Positions 50,572 to 59,488 are shown, numbered from the stretch's first letter. The stretch is 64,000 bases of DNA from Bacteriovorax sp. Seq25_V (GCF_000447795.1 NZ_AUNI01000019.1:186001-250000); one strand, 5' to 3'. Notes: generated by a model not told the origin, from the letters alone. Translations and numbers: made by a program.

Positions 50572-50742
50572 GTGCTTATTTTTCTAGGATTAAGCACCTA
50601 CCCAGGATATTTATATCTATGGAACATTGATCAGAATGCACAAAAAGTAAATTTGTACTATATGGGTATTGGTGGAATTAACCTCGTGTTGGCAGTATTT
50701 TGCGTCGTTTATATGGTCAAACATAAACTTAAAAGTAAGTAG
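50572..50742 (+). CDS. possible small two-span membrane protein
   Basis: A 56-codon frame from GTG 50572 encodes two hydrophobic segments (VLIFLGLSTYPGYLYLW and MGIGGINLVLAVFCVVYMV) and a basic tail (KHKLKSK). The start lacks a clear ribosome-binding site and follows a terminator. The frame continues, after a single TAG, into the RHS fragment. It could be a remnant of a further tip/immunity cassette. Confidence 0.35.
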   Translation: MLIFLGLSTYPGYLYLWNIDQNAQKVNLYYMGIGGINLVLAVFCVVYMVKHKLKSK

Positions 50743-51009
50743 CTGTGGACAAATTGTGATGTGACAATTTTAGGGCCACAAAAAACTTTTAATTGGATTA
50801 GGGGAAGGGATATTATCGGTCGTCCGATCGAAAATATTTCCTTTAATGATATGATTACTAAGTACTCATACGACAAGAATAATCAGCTACTGGAATTAGA
50901 AAATTTAGATCATCAAGATAAGATAATCTCTACGTTTGATTACTCATATAATGAGATTGGAAATATTACTTCTCTTACTCAGACACTTAATCTTGGAAAG
51001 CAAGGGTGA
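50743..51009 (+). pseudogene. RHS core fragment, truncated at both ends
   Basis: The frame encodes KYSYDKNNQLLELENLDHQD and FDYSYNEIGNITSLTQTL, two typical RHS/YD repeats, then stops (TGA TAA). A GTG at 50761 is the only nominal start. In an intact RHS protein this part would precede the segment at 48660, so the pieces are out of order. This fits a second orphan cassette whose toxin tip was lost. Confidence 0.7.
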
Positions 51010-51101
51010 TAATCAATAATCGAAATCAAGAAAAAATATTTTGAAAGAAATAATCGTGTGATACAATTTTGCTAGAAAATTTTATCACAAGGATGTTGAT
51101 T

Positions 51102-51995
51102 TTGAGAATTTCATTAGTTTCTCTTATTTTCTTATTACTTTTATCAAGTTGTGCTAGTGGCCCAACTTTCTACGATCTGAAAAATACTGATGATCAAATT
51201 TCCTATTCAAATGAAAAATTAAAATTTGCAATTGAGCACATAAGGAAGGAGATATTTGGGGCAAAGGATAATTGGCCGGTCATTTATTCCACAAAAAGCA
51301 ATACTAATTTTTTATTTGGAGAGAAACTTCAAATTTTAGACATCTCTTTTATTCTCAATGCCGTTGAACAAGGTAAGTACGTTTCAGAAGTCGCACATAC
51401 TATTGATAACCAAACATATGAGCAAATATATGGAAAGTGGACTGTGCCATATGGAATGGACCATTACGACAATGAACTCAATATGGCCGAGAATTACTCT
51501 TATTCTATTAAATCAAATCTCACAAATATTGCAGTCAAAACAAATATTCTCTTAAAAGGGGAGAATGGCAAGATTCAAAAATACACCACTGTAATTGATC
51601 TCAAATTATATTGTGGTGCAAATAAGTCAGATTCTTGTGAGCTAGATTCTAAAGTATCTGACTCTCCAGCAAGCTACATCAAAAACTTCTTAAATTCGAA
51701 AGTTACACGCATTGAAACATCAATAAGAACTAAGCTTGATACGATCTCCTTAAATGACCCTTTAAAGGAGTTTAGAGACCAGCATGATATCCTCTCGCGC
51801 CTTCAACGCCGTATGGTTTGGTATGGAATGAAGAAAGAAGTTTTTAACCTCTATGGAATATCTGAGAAATCAGGAAGCTTTACATGTGACCAAAGAAGTA
51901 TGAGCTGTCTTTCTGGCTATCATGATATTTCCTTCAATGATGGCCTTGTTTCAAATTTTAAATTCAAAGTCCAAGATAGAAAAGTTGGAATATAG
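51102..51995 (+). CDS. exported lipoprotein of unknown function
   Basis: The product has about 297 residues. AAGGA at 51089-51093 stands 8 nt before TTG 51102, which gives a compact signal MRISLVSLIFLLLLSSCASG with lipobox Cys17. ATG 51093 overlaps the ribosome-binding sequence and is less likely. The mature part is a mixed alpha/beta domain without recognised motifs. It has a Cys pair (KLYCGANKSDSCELD) and another near the end (FTCDQRSMSCLSG). The next gene starts 10 nt downstream, so the two form an operon and may form an envelope complex. Confidence 0.65.
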   Translation: MRISLVSLIFLLLLSSCASGPTFYDLKNTDDQISYSNEKLKFAIEHIRKEIFGAKDNWPVIYSTKSNTNFLFGEKLQILDISFILNAVEQGKYVSEVAHTIDNQTYEQIYGKWTVPYGMDHYDNELNMAENYSYSIKSNLTNIAVKTNILLKGENGKIQKYTTVIDLKLYCGANKSDSCELDSKVSDSPASYIKNFLNSKVTRIETSIRTKLDTISLNDPLKEFRDQHDILSRLQRRMVWYGMKKEVFNLYGISEKSGSFTCDQRSMSCLSGYHDISFNDGLVSNFKFKVQDRKVGI

Positions 51996-52005
51996 GATAA
52001 TCATC

Positions 52006-53376
52006 ATGAAGAACCTGTTTTTAAGCAGTTTAATTTTATTTTCGCTTCAAAATGCGAGTGCAAATTCCTTAACAAAATGGGAAGCCAGTATTGACATCCC
52101 TCAGTCTGTTTATCGCGTATCAAAAATTACGGATAATAGATCTGTGCAGTATGAGATAGCGGCCTATGAAGCGGCAATGGATCTTTTAAAAATTGCGAAG
52201 GCCAATACCAAGCTTGGAAACTCTTTTAAGGCCCTACAGTTCCTGGCCCTCGCGACCCATCTTTTTCCTTATCGTGACGATATCGTCAATACGTTTAAAA
52301 GAACACTAAGCTCTTATATTGATGAAACAAATGCTCTTATTAGTGCAAAAAATATTGAATGCGGTGATCTTAAAAATAGGGTAGCGTTTATCTCTTCTAT
52401 TTCGCCAAAAGAAGCGTCTCGCTTGAGAAATAATGAAAGCTGTTTTATCAAAGAAGACAATCGCCTTTTAACTCTTGACCAGATTGATCTCACTCAGTGG
52501 ATAGATCAGAGCAAGCAGCTTCAAAAAAGTTCATCGACAATTTCTAAGGCGGCATCGATGCATGATACTCCAACAGATGATCTTTTTCTGTTGGCCCAAA
52601 AGATGCAAAAAAATGCGAAAATGGACGCCGAAGAAGCGAATAAGGTATATGACTTAAAGTTTCCAAAAGTTGAGATTCTTGTTAATGCAATGAAGGTGTT
52701 GGGACAATTTTCATTTATGGCCAACTCTCCAAAAGTTGAAACAATCAATGACGGCGACGTTATCTTAACGGGAAGTTATTACGCCAATAAGTTCTCAAGT
52801 TTTACCTATGAAGGACTTTGTCGCACAATCGCCCCTTATTTTTCACTGCCACCAAGGCAGTCAGGTATAACATATTCCATAGGCAAGGCCACGTGTGGTT
52901 ACACAAAGTCATATGATCGAAATAAAAAAAATCTTGAGAAGTTTCTAATCGGGGATTGGCAGTTTGAGAATGTACAACTAAACCTAATGCCTAATACATC
53001 AAAGTATATAAGTGATGACCCTAAGGGAAAAACTGCACTTTTTAGATTTCTTCCACGTATTCTCGATATGAAACTTTCATATATCTACGGCAACGGGGAA
53101 AGGAGAGATTCTACTTTCCAAGTTCAGATCAAGGATATGCTAGACTTTTTTGGCTGGGTTCATTTCCCTGAACTCATAAATGAAGATCAAGGTATTCTAA
53201 AGCCAGAGCTTTTAAATAATAACGCTCATATTGTATTCTTGAATGGTAATCGCTTTGCCATACCAGTTCCTGATCTTCAAAAATTAAAAGGGCTTAAGGC
53301 CGTCGAAATTGCCTTTGATGCTGAAACGACATTTAAAAGAATGGTCAAGATGCTAGATATTAAGCTTAAGCAGTAA
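52006..53376 (+). CDS. exported helical protein of unknown function
   Basis: The ATG at 52006, preceded by TAGGAT, gives a signal peptide (MKNLFLSSLILFSLQNASA) and 456 residues; a longer frame would run into the upstream gene. The first half is helical with TPR-like spacing (YEAAMDLLKIAKANTKLGNSFKALQFLALATHLFPYRDDIVNTFKR). The second half is beta-rich with Cys (GLCRTIAPYFS, KATCGYTK). No family is recognised. It is cotranscribed with the lipoprotein gene upstream. Confidence 0.65.
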   Translation: MKNLFLSSLILFSLQNASANSLTKWEASIDIPQSVYRVSKITDNRSVQYEIAAYEAAMDLLKIAKANTKLGNSFKALQFLALATHLFPYRDDIVNTFKRTLSSYIDETNALISAKNIECGDLKNRVAFISSISPKEASRLRNNESCFIKEDNRLLTLDQIDLTQWIDQSKQLQKSSSTISKAASMHDTPTDDLFLLAQKMQKNAKMDAEEANKVYDLKFPKVEILVNAMKVLGQFSFMANSPKVETINDGDVILTGSYYANKFSSFTYEGLCRTIAPYFSLPPRQSGITYSIGKATCGYTKSYDRNKKNLEKFLIGDWQFENVQLNLMPNTSKYISDDPKGKTALFRFLPRILDMKLSYIYGNGERRDSTFQVQIKDMLDFFGWVHFPELINEDQGILKPELLNNNAHIVFLNGNRFAIPVPDLQKLKGLKAVEIAFDAETTFKRMVKMLDIKLKQ

Positions 53377-53559
53377 TCAACTAATGCGAGGGGATTTAAA
53401 AGTAGTTTTAATCCCTTGGCCCCCATAATTGTTCCTAGACTTACTCTGTATATTTTTTTGACAGGTCTAAAACTATTACAAGATCTTCACCGTTCATTTA
53501 TATTCTCTGGCAATATAAAGACAGACATCAAATTTTAGATGAACCCCCAGGAGATTTTT

Positions 53560-53913
53560 ATGAAAAAGATAATTATTGCATTAGTTCTATCATCAGTTTC
53601 AGCAGTAACATTTGCTAATTCAAGAGCATACGATCTAGCTAATGAGGCCCAATCAAAAATTCAATCAGAAAGGGAAGCTAAAGAGTCTTGGGAAAGTCGT
53701 ATGAGTGAGATCGTTCACAGAGCAGCGCTTATGACAGATGTAAAAATCAATTGCTCAAGTTCAGGACAAGAAAAAATACAAAATCTAATCTCGGATTTTA
53801 ACGGTGAATTAAAAGCTGAATATGAAAGTATTTTTAGTTGCGAAGGAGCAATTGAAAAGGCCTTAGATGGAGGAATTTCCGAATCAGAAATTAGGAAAGA
53901 ATTAGGTCTATAA
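53560..53913 (+). CDS. small exported protein
   Basis: The 117-residue product starts at an ATG with AGGAG at about 8 nt. It has a signal peptide (1-19, cleavage after TFA) and a helical mature part. Two Cys (KINCSSSGQEK and IFSCEGAIEK) probably form a disulphide. It is similar in style to other small Cys-pair exported proteins in this island. Function unknown. A terminator follows. Confidence 0.65.
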   Translation: MKKIIIALVLSSVSAVTFANSRAYDLANEAQSKIQSEREAKESWESRMSEIVHRAALMTDVKINCSSSGQEKIQNLISDFNGELKAEYESIFSCEGAIEKALDGGISESEIRKELGL

Positions 53914-53933
53914 GAATTTTAAGACTTCACATA

Positions 53934-53964
53934 TTGGCGGAGAGTAATTATCTCTGCCAATTTT
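53934..53964 (+). terminator. probable terminator
   Basis: Stem TTGGC..AGAG/CTCT..GCCAA with a 2-nt bulge, followed by TTTT, 20 nt after the small exported gene. Confidence 0.6.
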
Positions 53965-54283
53965 CCTATTACGAGATCTTCTCAAGATAAAATTAGAGTA
54001 GTAAAAGTGTACCCAAAAGCTAGACGAGGGGAAATTAATTCACCCCATATAATATTCGTTATATGGGGTAAGGTTGCCGCGCACTTCGATTTTCTATCTT
54101 TTTTATCTCCATAGCTTAGCTTTGCTGTGTGCTTGTTGTTCACACAATTACTATTTCAGTTAGACCAATCTCTTAGATTCTGCGTTATCTCACTAACGAT
54201 AAACTTCTATGAATAAAAACATAACTCAGGTAACGAAAAATTTCGTCACAGATAGATAAGATTTCGGAAAAATTTAATTATAA
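53965..54283. other. gene-free stretch with one strong hairpin
   Basis: No open frame with a credible start is seen on either strand. The only clear structure is a perfect 10-bp hairpin CCCCATATAA/TTATATGGGG with a 6-nt loop at 54043-54068. It has no T-run, so it is not an ordinary terminator. An untranslated RNA is possible but unsupported. Confidence 0.5.
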
Positions 54284-54325
54284 GAAGATCACAAAATAAC
54301 TTATAAAAGCGATATTGTGATCTTC
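54284..54325 (-). terminator. long-stem terminator of the exported-protein operon
   Basis: An 11-bp perfect stem GAAGATCACAA/TTGTGATCTTC (54284-54294, 54315-54325) with a 20-nt loop. On the minus strand it is followed by a T/A-rich tail. Confidence 0.6.
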
Positions 54326-54340
54326 CCACTGTATTACATT

Positions 54341-54658
54341 TTATTCTTCTAGCGATTCAGTAACTGCTGCCCTAAGAACTTCTAAATCACTTAGGTTTTC
54401 ATATTCTTGACTCTCTAAACGCAGCTTACCAACTAAATCTTCTAGCTCTGGCGAAAGATTTGAATCATCATTTAAAACCAATACCTCGAGCATTTCTTTT
54501 TGAACCTCAGGTGAAACTTTATGCTTTTTGCAAATCCCACCAGATAAAGAAAATGTGGTTAACATTAGTGGTGTTATAGTTGCTTCTCGTGAAATTTCAT
54601 TTGCGGTAACAAAAGAAGGCGCTAGCGCAACTAAGCTAAGTAATAATAATTTTTTCAT
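54341..54658 (-). CDS. small exported acidic protein
   Basis: The 105-residue product has a signal peptide (1-19, cleavage after VTA). The mature protein is acidic and helical (SPEVQKEMLEVLVLNDDSNLSPELEDLVGKL) with one Cys. No family is recognised. GGAG precedes the start, which overlaps the stop of the DUF4105-type gene by 4 bp, so it is coupled to it and could be its partner or inhibitor (inference). Confidence 0.65.
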   Translation of the reverse strand: MKKLLLLSLVALAPSFVTANEISREATITPLMLTTFSLSGGICKKHKVSPEVQKEMLEVLVLNDDSNLSPELEDLVGKLRLESQEYENLSDLEVLRAAVTESLEE

Positions 54659-56367
54659 CTGTGGCTCCTTTGATAGTTTTTAAGCATATTTATAATTGTT
54701 GAATGATTTTGTTTTGTTTTATCTAGTTCATCTTTAGCATTAACGGCCTCAATTGACTTTGGCTCCTGTTGTAATGCAATCTCATACAATTCCTGTATTT
54801 CATCAAGTCCTAGCGCAGGTCTCTCGTTTAGGCTCGAATCAATTTTTTTAATACCATATCCTCGCCGTTTATCTCTCCTATCTGAAAATGTGACAGTTTC
54901 TAGATCAACTGATAAATCATTACGCTTTGTTAAGATATTAAAATAGTCTTGAGAAGCCTTAAGTAGGGCTATGTTTTCGGCCAATAGAAGAATGAACAAC
55001 TCATTTTCTTTTTTCGCATTGATAATAAATTCTTCCCTGTCTTGTGCTTTTAGTGCAATGTAGTTCTTTGCTTCCATTCTGATTCCAAGCTTACGAAGTC
55101 CTTTTGAAAGCACTGTATCACCACTGATATGTGTTATATTACGTTTGTCAATTCTCCCAAACTTGAGGAGAAACTCTGTTATCCCCTTTGGTGTATCGAT
55201 ATTTTGAGCATAAATATTTTTGTCATCGAATGCGTACTTGAAAAGTCTCAGAAGCTCAGATGAACAATTATTTGTAATAAATTTATAATTTCCCTGATAC
55301 TCCCAAAAGTTTTCCAAAAGAAATCTTAACAACCTTGTCTTTTCTGTTCTGTTCAATTTTAAAGGATACTCGGTGATATCTCTAAGTTCGATTACATTAT
55401 ACTGAATTTTTGTAAGTGCGTAGTCTGTTCCTCGAAGCTTTGATTGATACTTTCCTGTTAGGCCAGAGTACAAAGAATAAGTACTCCCTGCAATATCTGC
55501 GACAAAGCTAAATGTGTACTTATTTGTTTTTGAGCAATTATTATTTGAGCAAAGCTCTAATAATAATTGCGCGTGTCCAAAACTTGAAGCTATGTCATCA
55601 CCTTCCCCTGAGAATAGATACGAGACCCCCTTAACATTGTCAGGAGAAATATTTATTGTCTCCAAACCTCGTGAAGTTGGTATTGTAATTTCCTCAGAAT
55701 AGCACTTATATTTTCTCTCTCTACCCTCTTCTAAAACTCTAGAAAAAAAGTCAAACTTACTGGGGCGGTGACAGGCGTATTGTTCATCTAAAAAATAGAA
55801 TTCAAAATTTACAGCAAAATTTTCTTTTATATTCTCATGTTCGTATATATCAGGAGAACGAGATGAATTTTTGTTAAGGAGAGTAATCTTCTCGACATCT
55901 AAAATTCTCTTTTTTGACTTGTGTTTTATATTTCTTTTCTCTGCATATGCTAAAGTGACATATTCGTCCATGGAGCTTACACGAAACTTTAAATCATAGA
56001 CATGTGCTAATTCATGAACCAGTGTTGAGGTAAGCAGGTGTTCCCTATCTGTATAACGACAGTTCTCAAAACTCTCCTTTGGTAAGGAAAAAATATTTGA
56101 ATTTATATATACAATCCCTTTTTTTGTCATACCAAAAACAGTTGATACATTAGTATTTTTGCAGAAGTTATGACTTATTGGAGCTAGTGGTTTCGAGACT
56201 ATTTTTGTATTACTCTCTCTAAGATAATTACTCATCTTACTAGGCAGTCTCTCTATTATATCACCAGCAATCTGTGATAAGTAAATATCATTCTGTCCTG
56301 AAGCGGATACAAATTGAGCAAAATAAATAGTTATAAGTACTGGCAATAAATAAAATCTCATATTCAA
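54655..56367 (-). CDS. exported DUF4105/Lnb-type protein with an added zincin-like domain
   Basis: The 570-residue product has a signal peptide (1-22). The N-terminal domain has STLVHELAHVYD (His118, Glu119, His122), an HExxH zinc motif, with ENFAVNFEFY downstream as a possible third-ligand segment. The middle has LFSGEGDDIASSFGHAQLLLELC and later YKFITNNCSSELLRLFKYAF, the paired GH and NC motifs of DUF4105, the Lnb N-terminal periplasmic domain with a papain-like Cys/His site. Linking a metallopeptidase-like and a Cys-hydrolase-like domain in one exported protein is unusual. A helical tail completes it. Confidence 0.72.
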   Translation of the reverse strand: MNMRFYLLPVLITIYFAQFVSASGQNDIYLSQIAGDIIERLPSKMSNYLRESNTKIVSKPLAPISHNFCKNTNVSTVFGMTKKGIVYINSNIFSLPKESFENCRYTDREHLLTSTLVHELAHVYDLKFRVSSMDEYVTLAYAEKRNIKHKSKKRILDVEKITLLNKNSSRSPDIYEHENIKENFAVNFEFYFLDEQYACHRPSKFDFFSRVLEEGRERKYKCYSEEITIPTSRGLETINISPDNVKGVSYLFSGEGDDIASSFGHAQLLLELCSNNNCSKTNKYTFSFVADIAGSTYSLYSGLTGKYQSKLRGTDYALTKIQYNVIELRDITEYPLKLNRTEKTRLLRFLLENFWEYQGNYKFITNNCSSELLRLFKYAFDDKNIYAQNIDTPKGITEFLLKFGRIDKRNITHISGDTVLSKGLRKLGIRMEAKNYIALKAQDREEFIINAKKENELFILLLAENIALLKASQDYFNILTKRNDLSVDLETVTFSDRRDKRRGYGIKKIDSSLNERPALGLDEIQELYEIALQQEPKSIEAVNAKDELDKTKQNHSTIINMLKNYQRSHR

Positions 56368-56539
56368 GACTCAGCAATTTCAATGCCAAAAGTTTTCCTT
56401 GAATATCGAAAAAATTCTTAATCGCCCATGAAAGATTGTCTAAAGATTAGACAAATGTCCAAAGAACTCTCAAAGACCATTAGAGTTTAATCAGTAGCTA
56501 ATAGATTAATTTTTTTTGTCTCTAGACGATAAGCGAAGT

Positions 56540-57361
56540 ATGCTCAAGCTCAGATTTTATCTTCTATTCTGTCTATTTTCTTTTCTTATAAGTTTCTTTT
56601 ATTTTAATGATTCACTAAATGATCGCACTCCTGCATCAGAGAGTGCAAAAAATTGTCATTCAATAGTTAATGAATTAGCTTCTCAACAGTCTCATATTCT
56701 ACAAAATTTTGAGATCCTCGGACTTAGAACTAGATCAGATCAGGATCTTAACGATGGAATTATTTATCAGACAAGAATTTTAGATCGTGAAGCTGATACG
56801 AGGGCCGCGACTATTTGGTTTGGAAAACAGAATAAGACTCTCCGTTTTGATATATATATAGAGGAAGATTATCGCTCAAGGGGCATGTACTCTTACTTAA
56901 TGAGTGAAATACTGAAGAGGTTTAAAGACGTTGAAAATATTCCATCAAGAATGAATATTCACAACTCTGCAAATGCCCGGATATTTTTCTCAACATTAGA
57001 TGAGTATGAAAATGATCTCTCTGTAGCGAGAATTAAAAATATGGCAATAAAGAAACGAAGAGTTTTATACCAAAATATTATTTCAGCATATAAAAATATG
57101 CCTTCGAGCCGTGCAAGAGCAAAAAATGGATTTAAAGGTGTCAAGACAATCATTATAGAAAATGACGTAAGCGGCATTGCTTTCAATTCTACAAATAGGC
57201 TTCACGAAACAGATATTATCATTAAAGATATTACTCAAGATAAAAGAATAATAAGTTATCATTTAAGTAGCGATGGAAAGTTTAAACCTGTAGAGTTCAC
57301 TAACTTCGACTTAAAGGACTATCTTACACACGAGCATTCCCCGTCAAAGGTATTATTTTAA
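56540..57361 (+). CDS. membrane-anchored GNAT-like protein
   Basis: The 273-residue product is read from ATG 56540; a TTG at 56516 is the only alternative. Residues about 3-23 are a membrane anchor or signal. Residues about 85-155 follow GNAT order: a beta strand LRFDIYIEE, then DYRSRGMYSYLMSEILKRF (acetyl-CoA loop Q/RxxGxG/A, here RSRGMY) and MNIHNSANARIFFSTL (the N-A-R..F end motif). Export of a GNAT enzyme would be odd because acetyl-CoA is cytoplasmic, so the catalytic part may face the cytoplasm or be repurposed. The start has no good ribosome-binding site. Confidence 0.5.
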   Translation: MLKLRFYLLFCLFSFLISFFYFNDSLNDRTPASESAKNCHSIVNELASQQSHILQNFEILGLRTRSDQDLNDGIIYQTRILDREADTRAATIWFGKQNKTLRFDIYIEEDYRSRGMYSYLMSEILKRFKDVENIPSRMNIHNSANARIFFSTLDEYENDLSVARIKNMAIKKRRVLYQNIISAYKNMPSSRARAKNGFKGVKTIIIENDVSGIAFNSTNRLHETDIIIKDITQDKRIISYHLSSDGKFKPVEFTNFDLKDYLTHEHSPSKVLF

Positions 57362-57389
57362 ATAACTCTTCAAATGAAGAGCAAAAGTT

Positions 57390-57430
57390 GATGTGATTAG
57401 TTTGTAATGAACTGAATTCACATCATCTTT
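57390..57430. terminator. possible terminator between convergent genes
   Basis: Stem GATGTGA/TCACATC with a long loop (57390-57424), followed by ATCTTTTACT. A small perfect hairpin CTCTTC/GAAGAG lies just before it (57366-57381). Confidence 0.4.
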
Positions 57431-57442
57431 TACTAAAAAATA

Positions 57443-57886
57443 TTAGATCCTAGTGCAAGTTTCGATATAACCAAGATTTGGATCAGTGCCCATTTTGTTA
57501 ATTATTTGAATATCTCCATTACTAGCCTTAATAATGTCAGACAGAACAGAAGTTTCGTGCTCTAACATAAATTCTTCTCCTGAGTCTGCATGTTTGGCAG
57601 GTGTCTGTGAGGCTACTGTTACAATCATTTTAGCTTGATCAATGTCTGCACATGTGATCGCCCCTTTTGTTCCTTCAATGATCTCTATTTCTTCGTGTCC
57701 AAATGTCAAATCAAAAGGTTCACTTACAAATCTCATTTTGCCATCTGTATTACTAATAACTAGCTCATATGAATCAATATTATCTAACTCAGGCACGCAC
57801 TTATAGACACCGGCGAGTCCAGAGCAGTCCTGAGCATAAGCATTAGTCAAAATGATCAACATTGTACTTAATAAGAATTCTTTCAT
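57443..57886 (-). CDS. small exported beta-rich protein
   Basis: The 147-residue product has a signal peptide (1-18, cleavage after AYA). The mature start is QDCSGLAGVYKCVPELDN, which looks like a lipocalin-type opening (G-x-Y/W with strands). Strands such as SYELVISNTDGKMRFVSEPFDLT and SNGDIQIINKMGTDPNLGYIETC follow. Four Cys probably form two disulphides. No family is assigned. Confidence 0.6.
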   Translation of the reverse strand: MKEFLLSTMLIILTNAYAQDCSGLAGVYKCVPELDNIDSYELVISNTDGKMRFVSEPFDLTFGHEEIEIIEGTKGAITCADIDQAKMIVTVASQTPAKHADSGEEFMLEHETSVLSDIIKASNGDIQIINKMGTDPNLGYIETCTRI

Positions 57887-58094
57887 GAGATTATCTCCAT
57901 ACGTAATAGTTAAGTATTTGAGAGAATTTTAGCAGGCCGAACAAATATTACATTAGTTTGTGAAATATTTACTGCGCTGTACAAAAAGTGAACACTGCCA
58001 CATTTTAATAAGTTGGAGCTCACAACGAAGTGCGTATGCAAAAATGGAAATATCTCTGCTATAACCCGTTCACGCAAAACATATGGGAGTGATT

Positions 58095-58382
58095 ATGAAA
58101 AATTTAGTAAAATCTTTAATTCTAGCGTTCGTTATTTCAAATGCTTATGCTACAGTACTTGAAAATTGCATTATTGATGCACAGGAAATTTGTCAGGAAC
58201 TTAGAGGAACAGACTTTCAAAAGTGTTTCAATGAAATGTTAAATCAGTGCTTAGACGATAGAAACTATTTAATCGATGGGGTTGCTACGGAAGAAGATAG
58301 AGTTAGCGCTTGCTATGATAAGTGCAGTAACTACACTGAGCCAACAATGAGACATATTTGTTATAACGAGTGTAAGAAATAA
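58095..58382 (+). CDS. small exported Cys-rich protein
   Basis: The 95-residue product is read from ATG 58095, which has GGGAG at 5-6 nt; an ATG at 58083 sits before that site. It has a signal peptide (1-20, cleavage after AYA) and nine Cys: ENCIIDAQEICQELR, KCFNEMLNQCLDD, ACYDKCSNY and HICYNECKK. The CxxxC pairs suggest an alpha-helical disulphide-hairpin protein. No family is recognised. A perfect terminator follows. Confidence 0.68.
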   Translation: MKNLVKSLILAFVISNAYATVLENCIIDAQEICQELRGTDFQKCFNEMLNQCLDDRNYLIDGVATEEDRVSACYDKCSNYTEPTMRHICYNECKK

Positions 58383-58384
58383 TC

Positions 58385-58411
58385 AAGGCCACACAAGTGG
58401 CCTTTTTTTAT
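58385..58411. terminator. Rho-independent terminator
   Basis: A perfect 8-bp stem AAGGCCAC/GTGGCCTT with an ACAA loop and T7 on the plus strand. The convergent operon ends 2 nt beyond it. Confidence 0.92.
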
Positions 58412-58412
58412 A

Positions 58413-58739
58413 CTAATCCCATTTAGAGAAAAGCAAAATTGCCTGATGTGGCTCGGCCATTTGAGATGCCATAACCTGGTAGATACCCTCTTCCCCATGA
58501 TAAACGCACATTAAAGAAGATCCAATAGAAGTTTGAATAATCTTAGATTCATTAACTCTTTTGATTTTTAGTTCTGAACAATTTCCTTCAATCATCGCGT
58601 CTTTAATGAAATTGGCACAAGATTCATTCCACTTGGATGGATAATCAATCCATTTCTTTGAATAAGTTATTTCTTCACAATTATTCGCAAAAATCGATGC
58701 ACTTAGAATCAATACAGCGACCATTCTTTTTAAAATCAT
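58413..58739 (-). CDS. small exported protein, last gene of a regulator-led operon
   Basis: The 108-residue product has a signal peptide (1-18, cleavage after IFA). The mature part has Cys in NNCEEITY, ESCANFIKDAMIEGNCSELK and SLMCVYHGEE, likely two disulphides. No family is recognised. It lies 9 nt after the zinc-protease gene. Confidence 0.65.
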   Translation of the reverse strand: MILKRMVAVLILSASIFANNCEEITYSKKWIDYPSKWNESCANFIKDAMIEGNCSELKIKRVNESKIIQTSIGSSLMCVYHGEEGIYQVMASQMAEPHQAILLFSKWD

Positions 58740-58748
58740 ATCTATCTC

Positions 58749-59486
58749 CTATTCTCTATATTTTCCGTTTTCTTCACCACCGGGAAACCAACACTCAGGG
58801 CGTTCTAGCCCTAATATTCCGTTAATCATTGTATCCAGACGACACTGGGATTCAGGATAATAACTCGGTGATGTATTCAAATTTAATTGGATATGTGTAG
58901 AGAAAATATCAAAGCTAACTAAATCGCCAAGATTTTTAAAGTAGGAGATATCGCTTTCGAGGGCAAACATCATACGCTCACACTCTCCTATCTCATAACT
59001 CCCCTGCTTCTCACAAAGCTTTGTGTAGACATCTTTTGCTACATATGCAGTTTTTGAAGTTAAGAAATTTAGTGCTAATGGAAGACACTTTGCAGTCGCA
59101 AAATAATCCGATTGTCCCTCGGTGGAACTTCCAGAATCCTTATGAGGCGTCCCTCCAATACCATGTCCCATTTCGTGGCAGCCAGTAACCAGAAGGCCCT
59201 CAGGCGTCATATCTGCAAGCCTTACAAAACCACCCATGAGATATAAATTATGCTCAACAATGCCGTCCATTTCGACCTTTACATACGAAGCGTGAACCAT
59301 ATCGATGTCCCACCAGTACGTCTCGGAGAGTCCAGGAATCGGCTTGTTAATCTTTAATGTATCAGTAGGATTTTCTTTAAGGATTTCAAAGGTCTTGAAA
59401 AGGGCCTGTTTAACATCTTGAAGCTCAAGATAGCTCACACTAGCAAAAGTATTAAAAACAAATGTAAGTGCGAGCAGTATTTTCAT
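58749..59486 (-). CDS. exported zinc metalloprotease-like protein
   Basis: The 245-residue product has a signal peptide (1-16). The zinc motif is GCHEMGHGIGGTPH (His104, Glu105, His108), followed by SSTEGQSDYFATAKCL. There Glu or Asp can be the third ligand (gluzincin-like HExxH...E). Six further Cys suggest an extracellular fold. It starts 2 nt after the Ca2+-motif protein gene. The HExxHGxGGxxH stretch and the E-G-Q-x-D-Y motif give good support for a peptidase fold, but the family is not assigned. Confidence 0.78.
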   Translation of the reverse strand: MKILLALTFVFNTFASVSYLELQDVKQALFKTFEILKENPTDTLKINKPIPGLSETYWWDIDMVHASYVKVEMDGIVEHNLYLMGGFVRLADMTPEGLLVTGCHEMGHGIGGTPHKDSGSSTEGQSDYFATAKCLPLALNFLTSKTAYVAKDVYTKLCEKQGSYEIGECERMMFALESDISYFKNLGDLVSFDIFSTHIQLNLNTSPSYYPESQCRLDTMINGILGLERPECWFPGGEENGKYRE

Positions 59487-59488
59487 TC

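Noticed and set aside
53391-53415. GGGATTTAAAA/TTTTAATCCC hairpin as terminator of the gene ending at 53376
   Set aside because: It has a bulge and is followed by TTGGCCCC rather than a T-run.
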